A stretch of 35,421 bases of DNA, taken from contig JAHYJM010000013.1 of the NCBI GenBank assembly GCA_019428945.1, positions 1 through 35,421 of the forward strand. The letters are read 5' to 3'. Shown piece after piece: positions 25,315-32,859 of this stretch (positions within the stretch are counted from its first letter, which is position 1; every line of letters begins with the position of its first letter). The notes under the pieces were generated by a model. The model was not told the DNA's origin and ran no database searches. It worked only from the letters and a program-made list of their open reading frames with translations. Made by a program: the position numbers and the translations under genes. The stretch is from Bacillota bacterium. GTDB taxonomy: Bacteria; Bacillota; Dethiobacteria; DTU022.

Positions 25315-25343
25315 ATATTAACATCAAACCAGACGAATCTCAA
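25315..25343 (-). promoter_or_regulatory. Promoter of yicC-remA-gmk-rpoZ-coaBC
   Basis: On the minus strand a -35 TTGAGA, a 17-bp spacer and a -10 TAATAT with an extended TGT are visible about 36 bp before yicC. The -10 lies inside a perfect 12-bp palindrome, GTTAATATTAAC at 25311-25322. Confidence 0.6.
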
Positions 25344-25423
25344 GGAGCAATTAAATAAGGATATTAACTGGCATTCGATTACTTTAAAGTGAATGGATTT
25401 TACACGGACCTGCTAAATCCACC

Positions 25424-25437
25424 GCGTTAATTAACGC
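25424..25437. promoter_or_regulatory. Palindrome upstream of the rqcH promoter
   Basis: GCGTTAATTAACGC is a perfect 14-bp palindrome ending 4 bp before the -35 box of the rqcH promoter. It shares the half-site GTTAA with the palindrome over the yicC -10 box. Together they look like operator sites, but no regulator can be named. Confidence 0.4.
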
Positions 25438-25441
25438 CAGG

Positions 25442-25470
25442 TTGCCAACTTGCCCTATAGGAATTATACT
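25442..25470 (+). promoter_or_regulatory. Promoter of rqcH
   Basis: A -35 TTGCCA, a 17-bp spacer and a -10 TATACT precede the rqcH ribosome binding site (GGAGG at 25493-25497). Confidence 0.7.
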
Positions 25471-25507
25471 GAATTGTGGGAGATAGATCACGGAGGTTTT
25501 TATATAT

Positions 25508-27244
25508 ATGTCATTTGACACCTTAATTATGAAAATGATAACACAGGAGTTACAGACCGAGCTTGCCGGTGCCTCGGCGCAAAGGATTTCTGAACCGGCC
25601 AGGGGTGAGATTATTATTGATTTTTACGGACAGGGAAAGCAGGAAAACCTGCTTTTTTCAATTGAATCAAAATATGCCCGCGTCCACCTTACCGGTGCGA
25701 CGAGAAAAAAAAAGAAAAATAACCTGCAGCCTTCCCCCTTCTGTATGCTGCTCAGAAAATACCTGATTGGCGGTCGGGCAATATCGTTCAGCAACCCTCC
25801 CCTGGAAAGAATTCTCGAAATAGAATTCGACCCTCCCGACGGACTGCCGCCAGTGAAGCTTATCGCTGAAATAATGAGCAGGCGCAGTAACCTGATCCTT
25901 GTTGATCAGAATAATATGATCCTGGGCGCGGCAAGAACGGTATCGTGGGAGAAAAACCCCGTGCGGGTAATCCTTCCGGGAGAAAAGTATGAAGAAGTGC
26001 CGCCGCAGAACAAGCTGAAGCCGCTTGATTTAAGGGTTGATAAATTTGCATCACAGCTGAAAGAATTAATTTCTGAGGGTAAAAAACCTGAACAGGCTCT
26101 CGTTGGCGCTGTAAATGGAATCAGTCCTCTGACCGCTCGCGAACTTCTTTACCGGACCGGCTGGAATATCAATGAGTTACAAGAGAGCAGTGAACGCCTG
26201 CAAAATGAAATCATTAAACTTTTCAGCGCAGCTGAAAGCGGAAACCTTCAACCGGTTATGCTGCCCTCGCGCCGTATTTACGCAGCAATACCGTTAACTC
26301 ATTTGCCTGCTGAAGAACAAATCAAAGTTGATAAGGCCAATGAAATGCTTGACCGCTTCTACAGCAGAATCATTCGCGATGAAAGGGAGAAAGCGCTTCG
26401 CGATCAGTTGGTCAGTGCCGTTGAACGCCGTCTAGCCGGGCTTGAAAGAAAGCGCAGGGAACAGAATAAAGAGCTGTTAGCAACGGAAAAAGCGCCGCAG
26501 TTCCGTCTTTTCGGTGAGACTCTATTAACCTACGGAGATCAGGTTCCCAGGGGCGCTGAGAGCGTTCTACTGCCTGACCTGTACAAGCCCGATCAGAAGA
26601 TACTGGTTCCGCTTAATCCTTCAAAAAATGCGGCAGCGAATGCAAAATATTATTTTAACCGTTACCGGAAAGCAAAAAACGGGCGTGATAAAGTTAGAAA
26701 GCAGTTGGCAATCACCGGCGCTGAGATTGAATACTGCCGTGGGTTAATTTACACAATTGAGAGCGGAACCGAAAGCTCTCTACAGGAAATCAGACAGGAA
26801 TTGATTGAGGCCGGCTACCTGCGCGACAGGCAAAAGAGCCCGCGCAGGGAAAATCTTTTGCCCCAACCTTTAACCTTTAAAACATCTTCAGGCCGCACTG
26901 TACTGGTAGGCAGAAACAACCGTCAGAACGATTACATCACATTTAAAGCAGCTGTACGCCGAGATACGTGGTTTCACGTGCGGCAGGTGCCGGGCAGTCA
27001 TGTGGTGCTGAAAGAATCACCCTACCCTCCCCCTCCTGAGGATTGCGAAGAAGCAGCTTTCCTGGCTGCATATTTCAGCAAAGGAAGGGAAAGCAGCGCC
27101 ATAGATGTTGACTACACAGAAGTACGTCATGTACGGCGCAGGCCTGGGGGAAAACCGGGTTTTGTCTTTTACGAAAACTATGAAACTATCACAGTTAATC
27201 CGCGTGATGAGAAAATGAAGAGAATGTTTAAACTGGATCGATAA
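25508..27244 (+). CDS. rqcH: Ribosome quality-control protein RqcH (NFACT family)
   Basis: RqcH binds 50S subunits carrying a stalled peptidyl-tRNA and directs C-terminal alanine tailing. The 578-residue protein shows the NFACT-N domain (FDTLIMKMITQELQ, PFCMLLRKYL, EIMSRRSNLILVD), a helix-hairpin-helix segment (about residues 180-260), a long charged coiled coil (about 285-430), and the C-terminal NFACT-R domain (DTWFHVRQVPGSHVVLK, SAIDVDYTEVRHVRRRPGGKPGFV). The conserved Asp-Arg pair of the N domain reads Glu100-Arg101 here. GGAGG lies 10 nt upstream of the ATG. It is transcribed away from yicC. Confidence 0.93.
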   Translation: MSFDTLIMKMITQELQTELAGASAQRISEPARGEIIIDFYGQGKQENLLFSIESKYARVHLTGATRKKKKNNLQPSPFCMLLRKYLIGGRAISFSNPPLERILEIEFDPPDGLPPVKLIAEIMSRRSNLILVDQNNMILGAARTVSWEKNPVRVILPGEKYEEVPPQNKLKPLDLRVDKFASQLKELISEGKKPEQALVGAVNGISPLTARELLYRTGWNINELQESSERLQNEIIKLFSAAESGNLQPVMLPSRRIYAAIPLTHLPAEEQIKVDKANEMLDRFYSRIIRDEREKALRDQLVSAVERRLAGLERKRREQNKELLATEKAPQFRLFGETLLTYGDQVPRGAESVLLPDLYKPDQKILVPLNPSKNAAANAKYYFNRYRKAKNGRDKVRKQLAITGAEIEYCRGLIYTIESGTESSLQEIRQELIEAGYLRDRQKSPRRENLLPQPLTFKTSSGRTVLVGRNNRQNDYITFKAAVRRDTWFHVRQVPGSHVVLKESPYPPPPEDCEEAAFLAAYFSKGRESSAIDVDYTEVRHVRRRPGGKPGFVFYENYETITVNPRDEKMKRMFKLDR

Positions 27245-27372
27245 CCGGTGAACGCTAATTTTATAGCCTGCTCTGGACATGCCTTTAAAAGGTTATGTAT
27301 ATCATAAACATTGTCGGGGAAGGTATGATAAAATAGCATAAATTATGACATAATCAAGACGGAGGTAATAAT

Positions 27373-27831
27373 TTGCGCCTGTTCATCATTGCCGCTGCAA
27401 TAGTCGTTTTTGACCAAATCACCAAATACCTTATAACAACCCTGATGGAAACGGGGCAATCCATTGCTATCATCAATAATTTTCTTTATATTACTTATGT
27501 TCTAAACCCCGGTGCAGCTTTCGGAATGCTGCCATATCAAACCATATTTTTCGTTGCTGTCACCGCTGTTGTAGTAGTTTTTATCATCTACTATTATCGC
27601 ATACTCACCGACGATCACAAATGGCTGCGTATTGCCCTCGCCCTGCAGTTGGGTGGGGCAATCGGCAACCTGATCGACCGGGTGGCCAGAGGTGGTTATG
27701 TCGTGGACTTTATTAATTTTACTGTCTGGCCGCCTGTTTTTAATGTTGCTGATTCGGCTCTTGTAATTGGAATCGGAATCTTTCTGATCGCTTTCTGGCG
27801 GGACCCCGAGCTGAGAAGCGGAAGGAGCTGA
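27373..27831 (+). CDS. lspA: Lipoprotein signal peptidase
   Basis: LspA cleaves signal peptides of diacylglyceryl-modified prolipoproteins in the membrane. The 152-residue protein has four hydrophobic helices and the family motifs DQITKYL, LNPGAAFGML, GGAIGNLIDRV with the first catalytic Asp region, VVDFINF and FNVADSAL with the second catalytic Asp. The start is a TTG at 27373 with GGAGG 7 nt upstream. It lies directly before lgt, which carries out the preceding step. No clear promoter hexamers were seen in the 128-bp spacer after rqcH. Confidence 0.95.
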   Translation: MRLFIIAAAIVVFDQITKYLITTLMETGQSIAIINNFLYITYVLNPGAAFGMLPYQTIFFVAVTAVVVVFIIYYYRILTDDHKWLRIALALQLGGAIGNLIDRVARGGYVVDFINFTVWPPVFNVADSALVIGIGIFLIAFWRDPELRSGRS

Positions 27832-27835
27832 TCTT

Positions 27836-28651
27836 ATCTGCCCGGAAATTCTGCGGATCGGAAACTTTACGGTACATTCATACGGTCTGATGATTGCCCT
27901 GGCAATATTAATATCATCCATATTACTTTATCGTGAAGCTCCCCGCGAAAAGATTAACCCTGATCATGTCCTTGAAGCGATTATCGTAGCAGCTTTTTTT
28001 GGACTGCTCGGCTCCCGTATACTCTACATTTTACTGAACTGGCAATATTACAGCGGACGTTCAATCCTGTCGCTCCTCACGCAGTATGAGGGCTTATCGT
28101 TTTATGGCGCTCTTTTTGGAGGAGTTTTAGCCCTGTACATCTGGAGCCTTAAAAGAAAGGCAGGTTTCTTAAAAATGACCGATCTGCTCGCCCCTTACCT
28201 TGCTCTCGGTTATGCATTTGGCAGAGTTGGCTGCTTTCTAAATGGCTGCTGTTACGGAAAAGAGACCAGTGTTCCCTGGGCGTTACCGATTCATATGGGC
28301 GATCCGGTGCTGCGCCACCCTGTTCCGCTCTATGCTGCTGCCGGCGCTTTAATTATTTTTTTCATTCTGAAAGCCCTTCGGCCACGACGGCCATTTGTTG
28401 GTTTTATTTTATTGGCACTTTTCGCTTTCTACGGAATTCTGCGCTATATTGTTGAGTTTTTCCGCTATGGTGATACGGTGTGGCTTAGTCTTACTGCGGC
28501 ACAGCTCTTCAGCCTGGGCCTGGTTTTTACCATATTGATCATATTTGCTTTCTACTTTTATATTCTGCCCGGTAAAGATAAATCAGAGCAGAAAAAACCG
28601 CAGATCAATGATATAAACAAAACCCGAAAGGAACGCAATAAAAGTGAATAA
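27836..28651 (+). CDS. lgt: Prolipoprotein diacylglyceryl transferase, apparent non-AUG start
   Basis: Lgt transfers diacylglycerol to the lipobox Cys of prolipoproteins. The polytopic protein shows RIGNFTVHSYGLMIALAIL, GLLGSRILYILLNW, the Lgt signature GRVGCFLNGCCYGK and HPVPLYAA. The first ATG (27890) lies within the essential HSYGLM segment, so translation must begin upstream. AAGGAG at 27822-27827 points, 8 nt later, to an ATC at 27836-27838. This gives ICPEILRIGNF, where homologues commonly begin with Met followed by a short x-P-x-L/I-F-x-IG stretch. No ATG, GTG or TTG exists in frame between the lspA stop and 27890. A CTG at 27851 is an alternative but lacks a ribosome binding site. The C-terminal tail is long and charged. 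Confidence 0.9.
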   Translation: MCPEILRIGNFTVHSYGLMIALAILISSILLYREAPREKINPDHVLEAIIVAAFFGLLGSRILYILLNWQYYSGRSILSLLTQYEGLSFYGALFGGVLALYIWSLKRKAGFLKMTDLLAPYLALGYAFGRVGCFLNGCCYGKETSVPWALPIHMGDPVLRHPVPLYAAAGALIIFFILKALRPRRPFVGFILLALFAFYGILRYIVEFFRYGDTVWLSLTAAQLFSLGLVFTILIIFAFYFYILPGKDKSEQKKPQINDINKTRKERNKSE

Positions 28652-29600
28652 CGGGGACCTGACACCTGCTGAATTAACTCTTTCTGTCGACGAGGTTTGG
28701 TCTGGGAAAAGGATCGATCTTTTCCTGGCCGAACAGGTTGATCAGCTGTCACGCAGCCGGGCGCAAAAAATCATTGAAAACGAGCTTGTTACTGTAAACG
28801 GTATTACCTGCAGAGACAAAAATTACAGGTTGCAGGCAGGAGAGATGATCAGTTATATTTTACCGACTCCGGAAGAAATGGTCGCGAATCCTGAAAATAT
28901 TGAGCTTGATATCATTTACGAAGATAAAGATCTGCTGGTTATCAATAAAGAACGCGGTATGGTGGTTCATCCTGCACCGGGTCACACCGGCGGAACGCTG
29001 GTTAATGCACTGCTTAATCATTGTGATGACCTCTCAGGCATCGGTGGAGTGATCAGACCGGGAATTGTCCACCGCCTGGATAAAGATACTTCCGGATTAC
29101 TGATAGTAGCAAAAAACGATGCCGCGCATAACTCGCTGTCAGATCAGCTTAAAGACAGGACTCTTCGCCGTGAATATATCGCTCTTGTATGCGGCAGGGT
29201 GAAACCGGCAAGGGGGAAAATTGAAGCACCGATTGGAAGGCACCCCAAAGACCGGAAAAAAATGGCCGTAGTCAGTGGAGGCAGGGAAGCCGTAACCCGC
29301 TACAGGGTGATCAGGAATTACGACAATTACAGTCTTTTACGTTTAAAACTTGAAACCGGACGTACTCACCAGATCAGGGTGCACATGGCTAACCTGGGTT
29401 ATCCGGTAGTTGGCGATCCTATCTATGGCCCGGGCAGTTATGGTGATTTACCTGATCAGTATACTCAGCCTCAGGCTCTTCATGCCCAAAAGATCTCCTT
29501 TATTCATCCGCGAACCGGAACAAATATGGAGTTTACTGCTCCTTTTCCTTCTGCTTTCAGAGAAACACTGCATTGGCTCAAGACCCACAAAAATGCGTAG
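28644..29600 (+). CDS. rluD: RluA/RluD-family pseudouridine synthase
   Basis: This 318-residue enzyme isomerises uridine in large-subunit rRNA. The N-terminal S4 domain (about residues 15-75) shows RIDLFLAEQVDQLSRSRAQKII. The catalytic domain shows VVHPAPGHTGGTLVNALL, the active-site motif HRLDKDTSGLLIVAK, LETGRTHQIRVHMANLGYPVVGDPIYG and ALHAQKISF. The GTG start overlaps the lgt end by 8 bp, with AAAGGA upstream. It ends directly against an inverted pair of 31-bp elements. The exact target uridines cannot be told. Confidence 0.9.
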   Translation: MNNGDLTPAELTLSVDEVWSGKRIDLFLAEQVDQLSRSRAQKIIENELVTVNGITCRDKNYRLQAGEMISYILPTPEEMVANPENIELDIIYEDKDLLVINKERGMVVHPAPGHTGGTLVNALLNHCDDLSGIGGVIRPGIVHRLDKDTSGLLIVAKNDAAHNSLSDQLKDRTLRREYIALVCGRVKPARGKIEAPIGRHPKDRKKMAVVSGGREAVTRYRVIRNYDNYSLLRLKLETGRTHQIRVHMANLGYPVVGDPIYGPGSYGDLPDQYTQPQALHAQKISFIHPRTGTNMEFTAPFPSAFRETLHWLKTHKNA

Positions 29601-29631
29601 TGGGACAGGGGGGACAGGTCCATTTGTCCCA
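29601..29631 (+). repeat. 31-bp nested-palindrome element, copy D
   Basis: The arms TGGGACA and TGTCCCA enclose the core GGGACAGGTCC; variable positions 8-10 are GGG and position 22 is A. It abuts the rluD stop codon. Flanking G and C extend the outer arms by 1 bp. Together with copy E, 26 bp away, it forms an inverted doublet. Confidence 0.88.
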
Positions 29632-29657
29632 CTATACAGGTTTGTGGAAGTCAGTGG

Positions 29658-29688
29658 TGGGACAAATGGACCTGTCCCCTCTGTCCCA
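29658..29688 (-). repeat. 31-bp nested-palindrome element, copy E (inverted)
   Basis: On the minus strand variable positions 8-10 are GAG and position 22 is A; the rest matches the family. Flanking bases extend the outer arms by 2 bp (GG/CC). It lies 9 bp before the ileS stop codon on the map. Copies D and E are nearly perfect reverse complements, so the whole spacer between convergent rluD and ileS can fold into one long hairpin or two short ones. Confidence 0.88.
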
Positions 29689-29697
29689 CCATGAGGT

Positions 29698-32457
29698 TTA
29701 GAGGGCGGCAACTACTGCGCTGCAGCGGGGGCAGAGCTCTTCTTCTGAATCGGTGAAGATCCAGCAGCGGGGGCATTTGTGACCCGCTGATTTCTCAATG
29801 AGAACAGAAACAGGCCAGCGCTGTCCCTGCAGGGCAGCGGCAGGCGCTTTTGCACGATCTTCAATAACCCCGGCAGTAGAAACTATAAACAGGGTTGGCA
29901 GCATCTCACTGTATTCTTTCAGCAGATCGTATACTTCGCCATCAGTCCAAACGGTAACCGCTGCTTCAAGTGAACCGCCGATGATTTTATCCTTGCGGGC
30001 CTGCTCAAGGGCCCAGGTGACTTCTTCCCTGGCCTCCAGAAGCACTTTCCAGCGTTTGCCCAGTTCTGCGTTGTTCCAGGCCGGGATCTGCTCTGGCCAG
30101 TCGGCCAGCTGGACACTTTCTCTGTGTCTGCCGGGCAGATGCTGCCAAATCTCATCTGCTGTAAAGGTAAGTATGGGCGCCATGAGCAGAACAAGACGTT
30201 CCATGATGATCATTAAAGCAGTCTGGGCAGATCTGCGAGCCCGATCATCCGGTAATGAGCAGTAAAGCCTGTCCTTGATAATATCAAGATAGAGGTTGCT
30301 CATATCAACCACGCAGAAGTTATGCAGGGCGTGGAAAAACTGATGATATTCATACTTTTCATAAGCCCTGGTCACCTTGTCAACCAAAAGGTTCAGGCGG
30401 TAGAGCGCCCAGCGGTCGAGTTCTTCCATGGAATCATATTCAACAGACTGGGTATCCGGATCAAAATCTGAACAGCTGCCCAGCATGAAACGGATCGTGT
30501 TACGGATTTTACGGTAAACTTCGATCAGCTGGCCCAGAATATCCTGCGACAGATGGATGTCACTGGTGAAATCGGCTGATGATACCCATAATCTGAGGAT
30601 GTCAGCACCATATTGTTTTATTATCTTTTCCGGTGCGATAACGTTGCCCAGCGATTTGGACATTTTTTTGCCTTCACCGTCAACAACCCAGCCATGACTG
30701 AGTACCGCCTTGTAGGGTGGTTCTCCTTTGGTCGCCACGGCTGTTAACAGCGATGAATGAAACCAGCCGCGATATTGATCGCTGCCTTCAAGATAGAGGT
30801 CAGCAGGCCAACGAAGTTCAGGACGTGTTTCGAGCACGGCTGCATGACTGGACCCTGAATCGAACCAGACATCCATCGTATCTTTCTCCTTGCGAAATTC
30901 ACCATACCCGCAGGCGGGGCAGGTGTAGCTTTCTGGTAATATTTCAGAAGCCTCATGGGCATACCAGGCATCGGAACCTTCACGTGAGAAAAGATCGCTC
31001 ACTATATTAATGGTCTCTTCATTTATAATCGGCTCATTGCACTTATCGCAGTAGAAGATAGGAATGGGTACACCCCATACTCTCTGTCGCGAAATACACC
31101 AGTCCTGGCGCTCGGCAATCATATTTGAGATACGCTCTTCCCCCCATGACGGAGTCCAGTGAACCTTTTTAATCGCTTCGAGCGCGTCTTTACGAAAACC
31201 GTCGATTGAAGCAAACCACTGCTCTGTAGCCCGGTAAAGAACGGGTTGTTTGCAACGCCAGCAGTTCGGGTACTGATGTTCAAATTTGGTTGACTTAAGC
31301 AGAGCTCCTTCTTCACGAAGATCATTTATTACAGCCTTACCGCCTTCGTCATAACGCATACCTTCATACTGCCCGGCCTCTGCTGTATAATAGCCTCTGT
31401 CGTCAAGAGGGCTTAAAACAGGCAGATCATTTGCCCGTCCGATTTCGAAGTCTTCATGACCATGACCAGGCGCAATGTGCACGCATCCTGTGCCCTGTTC
31501 CAGGGTAACATGATCACCGATCAGCAAAACCGAATCCCGCTCGTAGAGCGGGTGACGGCAGCGCATCCCGACCAGGTCGCTGCCCTTGTAATGTTTGAGC
31601 ACTGTCCAGGGTTTTTCAGCATCTGCTGCTTTGGCCACTGCTTCAACCAGTTCTTCAGCCAGCAGGTATTTTTCACCACCTGCATCAACAAGAACATAAT
31701 CAAAATCTGCATGAACAGCTATGGCAAGGTTTGCCGGTATGGTCCAGGCCGTGGTAGTCCAGATTAGACAGTATGTATTCTCAATGCCGTCTAAAAGCCC
31801 TTTATCATCAGCAAGGGGGAATTTTACATAGATTGAATCGGAAACTTTATTTCCGTATTCAATCTCGGCCTCGGCCAGGGCTGTTTCACAGGTGGCGCAC
31901 CAGTAAACTGGGCGCATACCCTTGTAGATAAAACCACGTTCGGCCATTTTGCCGAAAACTTTAATCTGTCGTCCTTCAAATTCAGGAACCAGGGTCAGAT
32001 AGGGATTATCCCAGTCGCCTCTGACACCAAGGCGTTTGAACTGGTTTCTTTGAATATCAACATATTGCAGGGCATATTCATGGCACATCCGCCGGAATTC
32101 AAGATCAGAAATCTCTTTGCGGTTAACCTTCTTAGTTTTAATGATCTGATGTTCGATCGGCAGACCGTGAGTGTCCCATCCGGGAATATAAGGACATTTA
32201 AAGCCCTTCATAGTTTTATACTTATTGATGATGTCTTTTAAAACCTTGTTCAAAGCAGTACCCATGTGGATATCGCCATTTGCATAAGGCGGACCATCAT
32301 GAAGAATATACAGGGGGGCTTCACTGCGGTTTTCAAGAGCCAGTTTATTTAGATCAAGTTTCGCCCAGTGTTCCAGCATTTCCGGCTCCCTGTTCGGCAG
32401 GTTTGCCCGCATCGGAAATTCTGTTTGAGGCAGATTAAGCGTATCTCTGTAGTCCAT
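29698..32457 (-). CDS. ileS: Isoleucyl-tRNA synthetase
   Basis: IleS charges tRNA(Ile). The 919-residue class I synthetase shows the HIGH-type motif in DGPPYANGDIHMGTALN, an editing domain with WTTTAWTIPANLAIAV and GTGCVHIAPGHG, the signature KMSKSLGNV, an anticodon-binding helical domain, and a C-terminal zinc site with CPRCW and CPRC. I chose ATG 32457 with GGAG 7 nt upstream; a TTG at 32463 is less well placed. Expression is controlled by the T-box leader upstream. Confidence 0.97.
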   Translation of the reverse strand: MDYRDTLNLPQTEFPMRANLPNREPEMLEHWAKLDLNKLALENRSEAPLYILHDGPPYANGDIHMGTALNKVLKDIINKYKTMKGFKCPYIPGWDTHGLPIEHQIIKTKKVNRKEISDLEFRRMCHEYALQYVDIQRNQFKRLGVRGDWDNPYLTLVPEFEGRQIKVFGKMAERGFIYKGMRPVYWCATCETALAEAEIEYGNKVSDSIYVKFPLADDKGLLDGIENTYCLIWTTTAWTIPANLAIAVHADFDYVLVDAGGEKYLLAEELVEAVAKAADAEKPWTVLKHYKGSDLVGMRCRHPLYERDSVLLIGDHVTLEQGTGCVHIAPGHGHEDFEIGRANDLPVLSPLDDRGYYTAEAGQYEGMRYDEGGKAVINDLREEGALLKSTKFEHQYPNCWRCKQPVLYRATEQWFASIDGFRKDALEAIKKVHWTPSWGEERISNMIAERQDWCISRQRVWGVPIPIFYCDKCNEPIINEETINIVSDLFSREGSDAWYAHEASEILPESYTCPACGYGEFRKEKDTMDVWFDSGSSHAAVLETRPELRWPADLYLEGSDQYRGWFHSSLLTAVATKGEPPYKAVLSHGWVVDGEGKKMSKSLGNVIAPEKIIKQYGADILRLWVSSADFTSDIHLSQDILGQLIEVYRKIRNTIRFMLGSCSDFDPDTQSVEYDSMEELDRWALYRLNLLVDKVTRAYEKYEYHQFFHALHNFCVVDMSNLYLDIIKDRLYCSLPDDRARRSAQTALMIIMERLVLLMAPILTFTADEIWQHLPGRHRESVQLADWPEQIPAWNNAELGKRWKVLLEAREEVTWALEQARKDKIIGGSLEAAVTVWTDGEVYDLLKEYSEMLPTLFIVSTAGVIEDRAKAPAAALQGQRWPVSVLIEKSAGHKCPRCWIFTDSEEELCPRCSAVVAAL

Positions 32458-32490
32458 AATCAATCTCCTTTTTTGTATCTGATCAGGATT

Positions 32491-32520
32491 AAAAAAATAT
32501 CCCGCCCCGTAAGGGGCGAG
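32491..32520 (-). terminator. T-box-controlled terminator of ileS
   Basis: On the minus strand CGCCCC and GGGGCG form a 6-bp GC stem with a TTAC loop, followed by GGATA and seven T. It directly follows the T-box motif and precedes the ileS ribosome binding site. Confidence 0.9.
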
Positions 32521-32745
32521 ATTGTCTCCCGCGGTACCACCCTATTAGCTGCGCTCAATAAGGCAGCCACTCATTTGAAAACCGGTAACGGCGGCAACCG
32601 CCCGCTTCTACTTTTTCCGGATGGAAAGTTCGAGCGGGAACTCCCGGGTGATTTTCAGCGATCCAGCTTTACCGGTCTCGCACCTTACACCGGCTCTCTG
32701 AAATAGCAATTTCAACCGCTTACATGTCCCGTTCATTGCGCTTGA
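32521..32745 (-). promoter_or_regulatory. Isoleucine T-box riboswitch
   Basis: The T-box core AATAGGGTGGTACCGCGG is present on the minus strand at 32546-32529. About 100 nt upstream is a Stem I with the AGAGAG and GGTGCGAGACCGG loop elements. In the specifier region GCTGAAAATCACC an ATC codon at 32652-32650 is followed by A, which matches isoleucine. Uncharged tRNA(Ile) would stabilise the antiterminator and allow ileS transcription. Confidence 0.93.
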
Positions 32746-32750
32746 GGTAA

Positions 32751-32779
32751 ATTGTAGCATGTTAGAAGATGAAAATCAA
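32751..32779 (-). promoter_or_regulatory. Promoter of the T-box/ileS transcript
   Basis: On the minus strand a -35 TTGATT, a 17-bp spacer and a -10 TACAAT with an extended TGC are visible just upstream of Stem I. Confidence 0.7.
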
Positions 32780-32794
32780 TAAGCGTATCAGAAA

Positions 32795-32820
32795 TCTCCC
32801 CCTGCCCACTGGCAGGGAGA
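32795..32820 (-). terminator. Hairpin terminator after divIVA
   Basis: A strong inverted repeat pairs CTCTCCCTGCC with GGCAGGGGGAG on the minus strand around a 4-nt loop. It is followed by ATTTCT. It lies 39 bp after the divIVA stop and just before the ileS promoter. The T tract is poor, so termination efficiency is uncertain. Confidence 0.5.
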
Positions 32821-32859
32821 GCTATTCTGACCGGTTCTTCTGATTCAGAGTGTCTAAAC

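Noticed and set aside
27245-27372. Promoter of lspA
   Set aside because: TTGTCG and TAGCAT are 17 bp apart but both match poorly; other hexamers have wrong spacing.
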